Assembly (NCBI GenBank): GCA_030248215.1
Contig: JASANG010000295.1
Location: 470,001-534,000, forward strand
Direction: 5' to 3'
Length of the DNA stretch: 64,000 bases
Source: Enoplolaimus lenunculus
Taxonomy: Eukaryota > Nematoda > Enoplea > Enoplida > Thoracostomopsidae
Shown here piece by piece: positions 42,854 through 54,618 of this stretch. The notes beneath the pieces were generated by a model. The model searched no databases, was not told the DNA's origin, and saw only the letters and a program-made list of their open reading frames with translations. Numbering within the stretch: position 1 is the first letter of the stretch; each line of letters starts with the position of its first letter. The position numbers and the translations under genes are program-made.

Positions 42854-43238
42854 CACACTTGGGATCAATTGCAATTTAAACACTAGTTTAAACTGAACGA
42901 AATACATAAAGACCGATATGAGACGAACTGAGGTATCTAAGTAAATCACACATAGGTACAGCTGAAATATACATTATGTTGGGGTGTGCACGCAGATTTC
43001 AGCACAAAAATATAAAAAAACCACTCTTACTGCTCAATTTCCAATCTCTATCCATTATTTCATTTACGTGCTTTCCTGTATAAAATTCCTTAGGGTACGC
43101 AGAGGTTTCAGGCTACTCCGTCTTGCGTCTACCTGTCGCTGATAACCTTGCGACAACTTGACAACCCCAAACCTGGTCAGTTCTAAACTTAAGCCAGAAA
43201 AATAACAGCCAGCCATAACTCGATGACGAATGACCTAC

Positions 43239-43396
43239 CGCTGCTAATTTGTATTTTTCGTACAACAGGATTGTGTACTCGGACAAAAATTTGCCAACGT
43301 CGCCAATAGTTAAAATCGCTAACGGTGTTCCAAGAAGTGCGAAGAAAAAACACAACAGACGGCCGTGCATTGTTACTGGCACAACGTTTCCGTAAC
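43239..43396 (-). CDS. K2P potassium channel, exon 2: first pore filter end and M2
   Basis: After ATATTTCAG it completes the split Gly of exon 1 and reads YGNVVPVTMHGRLLCFFF, the end of the first selectivity filter and the start of M2 (about residues 220-242, LLCFFFALLGTPLAILTIG), then DVGKFLSEYTILLYEKYK. Two donors keep phase 0 with exon 3: GCG|GTAGGT (exon end 43239, chosen because the protein then stays polar) and CAG|GTTTGG (exon end 43173, which adds 22 residues including a hydrophobic stretch). The GT-P-L and FLSEY segments are conserved in nematode TWK channels. Confidence 0.92.
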
Positions 43397-43462
43397 CTGA
43401 AATATAATTTAAAAATTATTCTCTGGTCAAGAACTTAAATTCGTTTCAATTCGACGAGCGGT

Positions 43463-43545
43463 ACCACAACGAACTGTATTGTGGTTACTGTTGGTTTTTG
43501 GAACCAACGAACTGTATTGTGGTTACTGTTGGTTTTTGGAACCAC
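43463..43545. repeat. 38-bp tandem duplication in intron 1
   Basis: CAACGAACTGTATTGTGGTT..GGTTTTTGGAACC occurs twice in a row. Confidence 0.85.
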
Positions 43546-43587
43546 ACGGTCTGCACGACACCTGTTCGAAGTTTTGTATAAAGTAAA

Positions 43588-43662
43588 GGACCACGCCGGA
43601 AATCGAACCTCGGTCATCTTGGACTCAAGTCAAGCGTACTACTAGAACATTCCATGTGGTCA
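43588..43662 (-). tRNA. tRNA-like sequence (probable pseudogene)
   Basis: On the minus strand a segment starting GACCACATGG and ending CGTGGTCC can pair over six bases as an acceptor stem. GAGGTTCGATTTCC is a good T-loop/B-box, and CTTGACTTGAGTCCAAG gives an anticodon-like hairpin (loop anticodon TGA). The T-stem pairs poorly and no long variable arm is evident, so a decayed tRNA or a SINE head is more likely than a working gene. Confidence 0.35.
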
Positions 43663-44031
43663 TTACAGCAACTTCTTATACCGGTAAATGTGTACATGTG
43701 TAGCAATCTTTTCTTTTTGCTTCACACACTTTACCGTACACATATGCCGACACTGATAATTGGTATAAGTTTTGAAACAGTTCGTAAAAAAACTTCATCA
43801 CCTGAGTTTGAATTCAGATTTTAAGCATAAACCGTCATTATCATGACTTAAAACTGATCCAAAAGATAAATTCATTTAATGAAAAACTTTGGTGATTTTC
43901 CAATAATTTATGTTTATTTTACTGATAACAAATAACAATATTTATTATTTGCTTTGAAACGTGAGCAACCTTTTGGATGAAATTCAGAATCTGCGTATAA
44001 TAACACTTGGCCAATAACAACACTGTTGCTC

Positions 44032-44077
44032 AATGCACATAAAGTTGAGTCCTGAATGCACATAAAGTTGAGTCCTG
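44032..44077. repeat. 23-bp exact tandem duplication in intron 1
   Basis: AATGCACATAAAGTTGAGTC + CTG is present twice without change. Confidence 0.9.
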
Positions 44078-44219
44078 CTTGTTCCGGGTCAAATTGTAAT
44101 AAAAGCTAAACAATGGAAGCCAAATTTGAGTAATGTTCATAGATTTCCTGTACTTTCAAGTGAGATATACGTGTAGAATTGGCATTTAGAGAATTAAGGC
44201 ATGGCAAAAGTGGCAGGTA

Positions 44220-44440
44220 GCAGAGGCGGATCCAAAACATTCCGACAGGGTCGGGTGGTCAAATGTTATGCAACGCAAAAATTTTAAGGTTGGAAGTACC
44301 TTATCATGTTATCACCAAAAAAATTCCTGGGCGGAAAAATTGCAAGATAGCGATCTTACCATTTTATCACACAAAAATCTGAAAGAAACTTCTGACGGGG
44401 GTCGTACGCTGCCCGCCGCCCCTCTGAATCCGCTAGTTGC
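44220..44440. mobile_element. AGGCGGATCC-family MITE in intron 1
   Basis: CAGAGGCGGATCCAAAACAT opens it and CCCTCTGAATCCGC closes it. Inside are AACGCAAAAATTTTAAGGTT and two TTATCA.. blocks. Confidence 0.65.
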
Positions 44441-44605
44441 GGCTAGATCAACTATATTGTCCTTGTAACAAAAAAATGGAAAAATCAGTAACAATTTACT
44501 ATACTGGATTCACTTCGTAAACTAAAGATACTGGCTTTTTTGGCGGAGATACGAAATACAATTAACCTTAACGAACCCATGGAGTCTGCTGGCAAAAATA
44601 CATAC

Positions 44606-45230
44606 CGACAGTAGTCGCTGTCGAGAATAAGAATAATACCGACACATCAAAGCCATCATCAAAGGCTGCCGCTGCCCAATGAAAATCGTTGGCTATTCGC
44701 GTGCGATACTCGCTTGCGTTTCGGCCAGCGATTGTAATCAAATCGTTTGCTCGCATTAAATCGACTCCCGTCGCTTTAATGCGAGCGAACGCACGTGTAA
44801 ACTCGCGTAAAACTGTGTCGCTTTTGGCGTAAAACACGTTTGAGCTCCGAGCGACACGTTTTACGTCGAGCAGTGACTCGAGTATCGAGTCATACTCAAG
44901 TGCTAGTTCAGCGATCAACTCGCGCCTCCGTTTTGATTGGGATCGCATTTCGGTGGCGTGAAATATTGCCGACGTTATCAGGATATACGACCAGAAGCCG
45001 GTTAAAATTAATAAATGAATTCGGGCACGGCCCACACAAGATTTAAATCGGCGAAGTAAAGATTGTGAATTTTGGTGCTGTTGTTGCTCTATTTCAGCGA
45101 CTACTTCTGCAAAATCTGGCAGCTGATTTTGACCGGGAGGTGAGACAACAGGTACTGGTGGATAAATTGTTGTTGCTGTTGCGTCAGTTGTAACAACGTT
45201 GCCGTCTGCCAGTGGTTTCGAATTAACCAT
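44606..45230 (-). CDS. K2P potassium channel, exon 1: N-terminus, M1, cap and first pore
   Basis: The first ATG is at 45230 (MVNSKPLADG); the frame is open further upstream only through a GTG codon, so the ATG is chosen. Order: a 60-residue cytosolic N-terminus rich in Thr, Pro and Gln; basic LLRRFKSCVGRAR; M1 (about 71-92, HLLILTGFWSYILITSAIF); an extracellular cap of about 90 residues predicted to be helical, with sequon NAS at about 171; pore helix (WAAAAFDDGFDVSVLFLFS); and TATTVG. The donor GTCG|GTATGT is in phase 1 and exon 2 completes GYGN. No signal peptide, as usual for the family. Protein up to exon 4 is about 520 residues. Confidence 0.92.
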
Positions 45231-45486
45231 TGTTCGTGTCAAAAACGTATGTGTCACCACACGATATGCTCATTTTATTTTAACAAAATGAATTGTTTTT
45301 TGTTTTAAGGAATTTAAATTTTAAGGTTAAATTTGCAGTGTTGTCTAGGTTAAGGTTTTGCCAATATGATATACATTTCAGTATTGTTGTTAAATTGACA
45401 GTGGCAGAGTCAGAAATGAAGCGAAACAACGAAGCGAGCGAACCAAGCTAAACGCAATTATAGTGGGTCAAAATTAAAAATAAGTA

Positions 45487-45897
45487 CTGTAGAGACCCGA
45501 ATAATAGAGAGGTAATAAAGAAAGGGCCCCGATTTTGAGTACTAATCAATAAAACTCTATCAAGAATCCGTAAGCAAATAGAGTACTTAAACCTTAATTA
45601 GAGTCCATAAAGGTCAATTATCTCAAATTGCACCCATAGCACCAAATATATACAGTTGAGTGCGAAACTTTAAAGCATACTTAGTTTTGAAAGTACATTC
45701 TCAAGTATAACCTTGCACTATCGCTCAAGAATTTTACACGAGACAAATTAAAACGTTTAATTCAACGAATAGTTGTAATACCGGATATATCAGTAACGAA
45801 AGGTGGAGGATGGCGGGTTGAAAATAAATAATAGGAAGGTACCCTTTTTTAGAGGCCAAATAAATATTAGTCCCCCTTCTCATTCGGGCCACTACAG
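45487..45897. mobile_element. CTGTAGTGACCC-family element, complete, inverted relative to 19058 copy
   Basis: CTGTAGAGACCCGAATAATA and CATTCGGGCCACTACAG are its ends, with TA on both sides. It lies about 260 bp upstream of the K2P start codon. Confidence 0.7.
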
Positions 45898-46499
45898 TAA
45901 CGCAGCAACCTTCAAATATTACAAAATTCGGATCTCGGCTACCGCCAGCAGCACCTCTGTATCTGCCGATACAAATGTGACTTTGCCTCAAATCATCTCA
46001 ACAGGATCTGCGGTCAAAGTGCAACAAAATGTCATTTTATGTTAACGGTAAAATTCAAGATTTGTTTTCTCGACTTTAGGCAATGGAAATTTTTGTATAT
46101 ATTTTATACTGATGGTCAAATAACTAATTTTGTACATATTCAATTTTTCAAATTTTTGCAAATGTTTCGACATTTTTAAATAGAAATTGAACATAATTTT
46201 TCAAAAAGCACAGGGAGCCAATTTTCGCGAAAAAATAAGTAGGATAACGAGGATTTAGAAGACATAATATATTTTTCGAATTTTGCATCATTTTTCTTAG
46301 TTGTTTTTATTTTATATTGCACTATGTTCTTAAAAGTCGAATTTAAATGCAAGAGGTGTTTTAAATTTTTAACCTTAACAGTTTTAGTTTAAAGCGTACA
46401 TTACCTATACCACTTAGCCAACCTTTCAAGGCTAACACGTACGACGCACATTCAAGAATAATGACCTGATAAAGCTCCGATTCAAACAGGGTAAACAAT

Positions 46500-46917
46500 G
46501 TTCACACGTGCAAGTTTTGCAGCGAGAACTCGCGCTCCAACTCGCATGAGTAGGTTGCAGCTGCAAGGATTTGCAAAGAAATTTTACGCAAAATTTTCAC
46601 TTGAAAACGCTTTAATATTCCAATAATTTCTATTTAATGCTAGAAAATTAGAAAGCTAGTATACTTGGAACTTCTGTATGAATTAATCTAGAAGCGCTTA
46701 GTAACACAATTTCGGATTGGATAATCAAAATGCAGGTACAATAAATTCAATCTGTTGACAACTGCGTTCAAAAGTGCTTATTTAATTTAGTGGCATTGAT
46801 TTCTTGTGAGTTATTTGCAGCTGCGGCAACTTCAAAGCTGTTACGTGACCGAACCTGCACATGCAAGCTACACGTGCAAGTTTTTGCTGCAAAAGCTGCG
46901 CGTGTGAATAGGGCTTA
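46500..46917. mobile_element. MITE with AAGCCC ends, second copy
   Basis: Inverted ends CACACGTGCAAGTTTTGCAG and TTTTTGCTGCAAAAGCTGCG..GGGCTTAA, as in 11428-11719. Confidence 0.7.
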
Positions 46918-46919
46918 AT

Positions 46920-47950
46920 TTGCTCTGCGTTTACGTTGTTCATTGAAAAACAAAGTATTTTGTTTCGTCGTGTCAGGGTCACCTATTATATGCAACAATA
47001 AAAACTGAGCTAATAGACTACTACACTTTAATAAATAGCACGTGTCACATTCATAATTATTTAGAAAGCAAATTTAATTAAAAACTCTTGGTTCAAATAT
47101 CAAACAGGTGCTTTAAGGCGAAACAAACCCGCTTACGACCTCGCATTCAAAAAAGCAATGAGTTAAAAATGTATAAAATAGCAAAATCAACTTCTTCTAA
47201 CTATAACACATCTGGTTTGTCTTGTTCACAAAGAACTGGCATATATGTAGTGACGTATCAAAGTAGCCAATGCTAGACAGCGAAGTCTAAGCGGCGCCAG
47301 AACAATTCTGGCACGGTTGTATGTTTTGTGAATTCCCACGTATGGCTTTTCGAAAATTGTTCAGCGTCCAAAGAATCGTAACCGCACCGCCTGAACCTAT
47401 ATCTCGTCTAAGGCGCGTTAAAACTGTAAACAAAAAGTTCAAAATTGGTAAATTAAGAAAGAATAATTCAAATTTTTTACAAGCACTAAAACTATACAGC
47501 AGACAGTGTTGCAGTCAAGCAGTCTTCATAAGGAGTAAAATACGAAGTTTGGTGTTACATTGCGTACAGTCAAATGCCGAAAATACGGGTTGAAACGAAA
47601 AAATCTAACAAGAGTTAGGGTGGCCCTACACTTGTCGTACGGCGCTGCGTACGATACCATACCGTGAAGAACGGTGACGAACGGCGCTGGACGTCATCAA
47701 ACGTATAGCACCACCTTGAAGTGCAACTAAAGCTGAATGCGACTATTAGATCTCCCTAGATTAGTCCTTGATAACAGAACTAAAGTTAAGCAGTTTTGAA
47801 GTCAGGCGTAAATTTTTGAAGATATAAACCAAATGTCATAAATAAGTTTTGGGTAAATGATAACACTTTTATGTATTCGATCATTCAATTCGAGTTATCG
47901 ATTGCATTGACCGATAAAGGTGTTTGTTTGGGTTTAAGATATAACGAAAA
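46920..47950. other. No supported gene
   Basis: A 90-codon plus-strand frame (47321-47593) has no supporting splice or family evidence. A GC-rich patch GTACGGCGCTGCGTACGATACC at 47637-47700 resembles the GC-rich MITE family without defined ends. Confidence 0.35.
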
Positions 47951-47956
47951 ACACCA

Positions 47957-48335
47957 CAGTGGCGGATTCATAATCACATAATGAGACGTAGGGTGAAAGG
48001 GCACACACCTAATTTAACCGGAAACGAATATCCGGTTGCACCCGTCTATATTTTAACGGTGACAGGCCTGCGTAAGTGGGTAGTAAAAATAACTGAAACG
48101 GAAACACGCCAAAATTGTGCCAACTGTAGTATATGCCGGCCCATGTATAGATCAGGAGCGGAACAATTTTCTGCGGGACTGCAATACAGTAAGCAAGCTT
48201 AAGCTGTAGACTAAATTTTTTTATTAGAATTTAGGGTTAGCAATAAGCTCATTTGTACGCTTAGGGTTTGGCATAGGCTTAGGAACTTGCTTATACAACT
48301 GTTACGTTTCTTTTCTATACATTGGTCCATGTGCT
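47957..48335. repeat. Composite of CAGTGGCGGAT end, ATCCGGTTGCACCC end and TTAGGC-type tract
   Basis: CAGTGGCGGATTCATAATC, GAAACGAATATCCGGTTGCACC and CTTAGGGTTTGGCATAGGCTTAGG follow in sequence. GCGGGACTGCAATACAG within it recurs near 49205 and, inverted, near 62455-62470. Several elements appear stacked. Confidence 0.45.
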
Positions 48336-48339
48336 TCAA

Positions 48340-50570
48340 TATTATTTATTGATTAAAAAGCAACGTCAAATACATCAATTTCGACACAACAATGACTCGA
48401 AAATGCAGTAGGCAAAAACCCAGAATTCATTCTTTAAATAGAACTACAAACAGCTTCACGCGTTCTAAAAAGTATTAAATTCGTAATAGTACACACCTTA
48501 TACTCGTATCTCTTGTTATCTTATCAAAGCTCGCATTAAAATCAAGCGGGATGACGTTCGTTTTAAGCAGTGGTATAACCAATAAAGCAAGTAAACGCGT
48601 GTTTCAAAAAGTCTGTGTAAGCCAGTGACAAATGCAGGATAATGAGGTATAGGTATATCCGATCAGCCGTTCCAATGTCAAACATTTTTGCGATGAAAAT
48701 TGTTCATCTGAAGCCACCTATGTGTGTTCTAGCTAAATAGTTGAAAAACGTTATCCAAGTATTAATGTGAGTTTGAAAACGTTTTTCGCTCTTTGGTACT
48801 ATTTATCAAAATCAAAACATCTAAAATAATTGATAAACACGTTTTAAAACTGGCAAAATTTTTGAAACACAAAAGTATTATCCCCAGTGAAAAATTAGGT
48901 ATCCATCATTGGTGAAAACACGTGAGACTTGCTGGTCTAAGTGCAATACCATTCGCTTATTAAAAATGTGTAAACTGTAAATTCGACATCGTTTCATTCC
49001 TAACTTATCTTGCCGACCTTCAACTGGAAGCGGGTATCAAATATTTTTGGCTATGCTGAAGAATCATTGCTCAAATTCTATTGGTCAACTTGACTATTGA
49101 TGCCAGTATTTATGTTCAAATGCAAAAAGAATATTTCGATATATTCTAATGAACTTTTGCAAACTGAGGGTCTAGCAGTGTTTTTTGCCTTTTATACCGA
49201 CCGCGGGACTGCAATACATAGCCAAATTAAATATTAAAAATACTTTTTGCTAAGTATATTTATGTATAAAAATAAAAACGCTTGCTTCGGCATATCTAAT
49301 CAGCATCTATTCAGGATAACATTGCTTGCTTAAATATTAGAATATCTGATTTTAGAACAAATTTGAACTGTACTCGTTTAGGCAAAAAATCTGACTTTAG
49401 GACATGTCTAAATTCTGCTCGTTAAGGTGATTTCATTATACACCTGTGGTGCGGTTGTATTGTTGTAAATTATATTAAGTTTTAAATACTAATTAATTTT
49501 GTTTCAGTGTTTGCAGTAGCCCGAGATTTGATTTTTCGTGCTCTCAAGCCACGCTACCAAACACTCATTTATATTTTTGGTGGTTAACTATACTAGAGCA
49601 CGGTGGTGCCTGACCGCGCCGGATGGCGATGAATAGCCCCAAACGTAGTCAAACATGATGATGATGTATCACAGCGAAAAAAGTTCGCGAGCGACGCCAG
49701 CGAGAAACCAAAGCAATTCTAATACTAAATCCAAATTTTCATACAAGCGTTGGCTTTGATTTCTTTTGTGAGCAAAATTTTAAGAGCGCTCCACAACTAT
49801 AAAAAATAAAATGATTTAATAAATTTTTACCAGACAAAAATTATTGTGTTTTTAAACCCTATTATATTTACAGCCTTGTTCCAAGGTTATGCAACTGCGC
49901 AAGTAATGGATGCTAGAACCTAATTGAAATTTGGCTCAGGTAAAACGTTTGAAAACAGTACTTTAAAGCGAAATTTATATAATATCCACAGGTGGCTGTG
50001 ACATTGCAGTGAAAAATGGTTCATTAACTAATACTTCAATTAAAATTTTTTAAGTTGCCACCCTTGTGATTGGTCCTATCTTGGCAAATTTTTGAGATCG
50101 AAAAACTAACTCGGTTCAGCTATTTTAACAGCAAAAACATTAGGTATCTGTTACTCTTACCAAGAAATATTTAATTGAAGATTTTTGTCCTAAACAGATT
50201 TACATATTATGTTGTGAAACATAAATCGCTTGCAATCTGGAATTGTTAGTATTGGGAGTAGGGAGACTAGTAGTATGGTGTAAAATCTTACACAATATTA
50301 TAATAATGCTATCGGCAACTTCATCTGCCGGGGGGAACAAGATAACCGTATAAAGCGTGCATCTCCGCCCTCCCACACCCGTACCTACTTGTGGTCGTAT
50401 AAATAATAAAAAGCAATACTTTGGACAAAAGATAAATTAATTCAACAACCAAATTACCGGATGCTTTTTTGATTTAAAATTCAACTAGAGATGTGAAAAC
50501 TTTTTTTCAACAAATTATATATCGAACTCACAAAAGCCCGTTGCAATAGCCCTAGCATTGTTTGCGTAGC
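48340..50570. other. Intergenic stretch, nothing recognised
   Basis: A 31-nt minus-strand segment near 50155-50186 sits between GTTTAG and TTG|GTAAGA but is too short to call. Otherwise AT-rich, with a GCGAGCGACGCCAGCGAG word at 49688 typical of dispersed repeats. Confidence 0.35.
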
Positions 50571-50574
50571 GTAA

Positions 50575-50665
50575 CAATCAGTGTATGATTTTAGTGCCAA
50601 TCACAGTACAACCGAAGGTCTGGTTTCGAGTCCGGGTAGAGCACATCACTTCAGTCTTTGGCTCC
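50575..50665 (+). tRNA. tRNA-like 3' half (B-box)
   Basis: GGTCTGGTTTCGAGTCCGGG is a strong T-arm/B-box. The upstream part lacks a clear A-box and acceptor stem, so this is a SINE or tRNA fragment. Confidence 0.3.
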
Positions 50666-50669
50666 AGTT

Positions 50670-53090
50670 GAATTCTTGGCCGGAGGTTTCGACAAGTTCT
50701 GTAGTAAAGCCTTTTGTATTTTTAAAGCAACGTCATTCACTGAGTTTGTTGTGACCAATAATCAAATTTAGCCACATTCTAACAAGTACCTAATTTTCGC
50801 TTCAAATTCTGTGAATTTTATCGATTCCGATTCCTCTATTTGTACATCCTGTTGATTTCTAATAACTCCGTTGTTTTTGTGTCTCCTTTGAAGTCTTTAC
50901 TGCACTGCCTAGTGTTAGATCTAAACATGTAAACATTAACTCATGTTCATTTCATACTATTGCAGTGTTTAAAAAACCTAAGAAAGCTTTAACAAAAACA
51001 CGGACCGCAGGCCTATAACGGCAAACATTGCTTATTTTCAACAGTTTAGCTTCGAATTCAAAGCCAAAAGAACTATTGCTGTTTGTGTGACACAGCACAA
51101 TGGCACTATATATATCGGGTTAAAAAGCCCTTTTAAGTTACTTTTGAAATATATCCGGTAGTTTATTCACGGGCGCCAAGGTTCAGCTGAAAAGTTTTTG
51201 AAATTCTTTTGGTCGGCTGGAGGGGGCATTATCGCATATATGCAGGTTCAATCAATGCGTTATATACCTACCCACTACTAAGTACCATTTCCGAACCGCA
51301 GCAAGCTTGTATTTGAAAGTTGCCGCTAGCGGAAATCGAACGAAAACATATATACAAGAAGTAGTTTAGAGCTCACTGGCGCATCTTGGAAACAATGGGG
51401 GATGTATCCTATACCTTAAGAGTTGAGAAAAAATTGTTTATATTATTTTTTAAGGTGAAACAAATAAAGTTGTGTCTCAGACACAATTACTACATTTAAT
51501 CAATTAAAATATAACCGGTAAATTTGAAGTTTTGAAAGCAAAACCAAGAAACATAGCGGAAAATTTCTAACATATCCGATATCATTGCTACTTCTAGCTT
51601 CCCCCAGCTTAAACGAAAAACAATCCCTCCCCGCTGGACATCTTAAAATTCTTTTGATTTGGCTGTAAAAAAGTTGTATGGTGCCAAATTCTTTAATCAT
51701 CTCAAGCCAAGCAGCCCGGCGCCAGAGGGTCTACGAGGCAACGGCGGAAACCTGTGGTTCACACCAGCGTTTTAGCCCAGCCTACGGTGCATTCTTGGGG
51801 CTATGTATCATTCTCTACAATACGCTTTATCCGACGGATCAAAGTTTGCCACGGTTTAGCTTAAGAAATTGAAGACCAAGTTTTTGGCCGCCGCATATTG
51901 TTTTAAGCATTAGGTCAACAAACGTAAAAACATACCCTACAAACAAGCGTTGCGTAAAAGTCATATTTGAACCAAAATTTGAATTGAGGTGGAAGCGTTA
52001 AGATTTCTTAGCTAATAATAAAACATTAAAATCGTGCTAACAAAACTTAATCAAATATCCGATTCACGGGTGAAAATTAGCTAAATTTTCAGACGATCCC
52101 TACACCCCCGTAATATGGTCATCTTCGTCAGGAACATTTTCGGGGGGTACCAACAGTTTAGTTTTAGCGGTTCGTGGTATGCTTTGTGACGAAAGCGCTT
52201 GCCGTTTTCAAATACTGACTACAAAAGACGCGTAGCATGAAAGCATTGAAATTCTCAATGGAATCAAGAAATCGCTCCGAATTGAATACGGCTTATCTCT
52301 CTGTGTGACGTTTTTAGTGGCTTTGTGCAAAGTCCGAAACAGTGGCAGCTCAACTGTGGGTTGGCTAAACGCAAAAAAGGTAGCAAAATGTATAGTTCTA
52401 GGAAGCCCAAGCATCTATTGATGATATACACAATTGCTGGTTTGTGAAGCTTCGTCATCCGCACGAGCGTAAACCAGGATTTCATTTCGGAAGAGTATAA
52501 TATTAGAAAAGTAATTTTGACCACTAGTATTCAGGTTATTATAAATCTTATTGAAACTGACGTTTTCGTGTCTCTTAATATTTCGAATGGAATATATCCC
52601 CTCTATTTCCGCCACGTATGCGCCCTGTTGCAAACGCAGTTGAATCTGTGACGTACGACATACTTATTGAAATCCTGACTGTATCTATGTTTAAGTTTTG
52701 ATCGAGGTTTCAGGATTATTTCACAGCGGTAACATGAACGTCTTTGAAATTCTTATACAATGAGGCCTTTTCTCTAAATCCTAATCGTAAAATAACAAAA
52801 TCAGTTTTCCAATATAGAAACGTACAATAATGTGTCCGGTCCATCAATAAATCAAGTCTAAATTAAAACTAGAGAATTATAATAGTCGTAACTCTAAATT
52901 ATGGCTTGGAAGTTATAGCAGTAGCGTGCGTTGAGGATTACGTTGTTTATAAACTTAAAGCAAAATTTTAATTCTAACGTTTGGTGTGTTAAATAAGTTG
53001 TATTATGATTAGGAAATAAATTTTAAGGAGCTTAATGTAGCTAAAATGAACACGAGTTTAAATTTTTTACAACATGCAACAGTGTGCAAC
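50670..53090. other. Intergenic stretch, nothing firm
   Basis: Several minus-strand frames of 60-90 codons exist (51500-51700, 52264-52633) but without splice-site, start-site or composition support. No transposon with both ends. Confidence 0.35.
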
Positions 53091-53391
53091 GTCCCTTAGC
53101 TAGAGCGGACCGGAGAGGGAGGGAATCAGACCTAGTTAATTTTTGGCCTCCCTAAACATTTTTAACCCAGCTCGTAAGTCATCGAATCCCTTGTATATGG
53201 ATACGATTCTACCACTGTATGCATATACTTTATTAACATTCTTAGACTCTTATATGGCGAGATATTGTAGGGTCCAAAATGGAAATAGTAAACTACTAAA
53301 AATTTGAATAAATAACAAACCGAATATTTAAATTTACAATTGACAATACAGAACCTACCGATAGCTTATAATTTTTAAGACTCGGGGCTGC

Positions 53392-53520
53392 GTCATACTT
53401 TTATGTGCCACGCAACACCACGTGGCGGCATCCTCCGGTGCCGCGCGGCAAAAGTAAAAACAAATTTACATATGCCGCGCTGCGCCGTGCAGCTAGTATA
53501 GCACAACCCTTACCCCACTT
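53392..53520. mobile_element. GC-rich MITE remnant
   Basis: CTGCGTCATACTTTTATG, CACGTGGCGGCATCCTCCGG, GCCGCGCTGCGCCG and the right end CTAGTATAGCACAACCC fit the 15859-16056 family. Confidence 0.55.
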
Positions 53521-53550
53521 TCGGAAAAGGAGTGGCAAATTGTCACATTG

Positions 53551-53747
53551 CACACTGCAAAATATGGTGAGTCAAATTGACTCTCTCCGAAATAGGCTTT
53601 CCGGAACTACGCAATTTGAGGCAAAATTCGACTCTGCCAGAGTCCATTTCGACACACTGAGACGCAATGTTTATTGACTCAGTTTCTGTAGTCCGGAAAA
53701 TCCTATTTCGGAGATAGTCAATTTCACTCACCATTTTTTGCAGTGCA
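53551..53747. mobile_element. Palindromic CACTGCAAAA MITE, second copy
   Basis: Ends CACTGCAAAATATGGTGAGT and CTCACCATTTTTTGCAGTG. The arms share CTCTCCGAAATAGGCTTTCC / GGAAAATCCTATTTCGGAGA. More diverged than 3603-3816. It interrupts or ends an open frame that comes from 53998. Confidence 0.75.
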
Positions 53748-53998
53748 GATGAATCTAAAAACGAACGACGCACAAAATTCAAATTGTTTTCTACTGTATA
53801 CAACAATTGTTCAAGCTTTGCGCTGCTATATTTTCTATACGTCAAATAAAAAAGTCGAACGTACGTATTACTGTTCAAACTTTTTACTGGAATCGTAGAT
53901 TCTTGAGCCCCGCTTGGTGACAAAATATACGGTTTTAACGGTACATCGAATATCAAAAGCGATTTAAAAACCAACCATTCTTTTAAACCAAAAATCAT
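53748..53998 (-). CDS. Possible first exon or gene fragment ending at a MITE
   Basis: ATG at 53998 (with an in-frame TAA directly before it) opens 84 codons of protein-like composition: MIFGLKEWLVFKSLLIFDVP, LKPYILSPSGAQESTIPVKS, TYRKYSSAKLEQLLYTVENN, NFVRRSFLDSS. The palindromic MITE begins at the next codon and the frame continues into it. No clear donor was found before the MITE. It may be a coding exon truncated by the insertion, a pseudogene or a chance frame. Product unknown. Confidence 0.35.
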
Positions 53999-54454
53999 TT
54001 ACTCCAGACATCAAAGGGTTTAGTTGAATGATATGGTAGTAGACATGTCATACAATTCACAGGCGGTTATATGCATTTTGCAACCTGAACCGGCCCAATG
54101 GCGGAATTCACCTCGAAGTTTTACCCATCCGGCAAATGAAACGTGCTGAACAATACCCCTATTAAAGGAAAACGTTTCTGGTTTCAAAATGCATTAAATC
54201 AGCATAGACAGCACTAAAAATCTTTACTACGTTTCTAATCAGGCGAAAAATGCAATATTACACGGGTTTAGTAGAAAATTTTGTTCGTTGAAAAGTTGCC
54301 TTTCACAGAACTGTGACTTTCAGAAAAAATTATTTAAAACTTAAATTTGAAAATATGTATATAATTGTTAATTATTTGAATTCAATTTACAGTAAAATTT
54401 ACGCAGAACAACGCTGCTGTCGAATTCAAGGGAGTCTCACTTTTCGCCGAACTG

Positions 54455-54545
54455 AAATAGCTTAGGCTTTCACTCTTGACTAACCTTTTGCTTAGTCTTA
54501 GGCTTCGGTTTAGTTTTAGACTTATCTTCTCATAGTGTATAATAT
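54455..54545. repeat. Degenerate TTAGGC-type tract
   Basis: GCTTAGGCTTTCACTCTTG, GCTTAGTCTTAGGCTTCGG and TTTAGTTTTAGACTT. Confidence 0.4.
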
Positions 54546-54618
54546 AAGCAACTCAACAGCGCATACTGTACTTTATGCGAAATATTAATCCACAATGTAC
54601 TGTGCTGAAATGTGTAGT

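Noticed and set aside
47321-47593. 90-codon plus-strand frame (MFCEFPRMAFRKLFSVQRIV..)
   Set aside because: Isolated, no splice or family support; all supported genes are on the other strand.
50155-50186. 31-nt minus-strand exon-like segment (DKNLQLNIS)
   Set aside because: Good-looking sites but too short, with no phase-matched neighbour.
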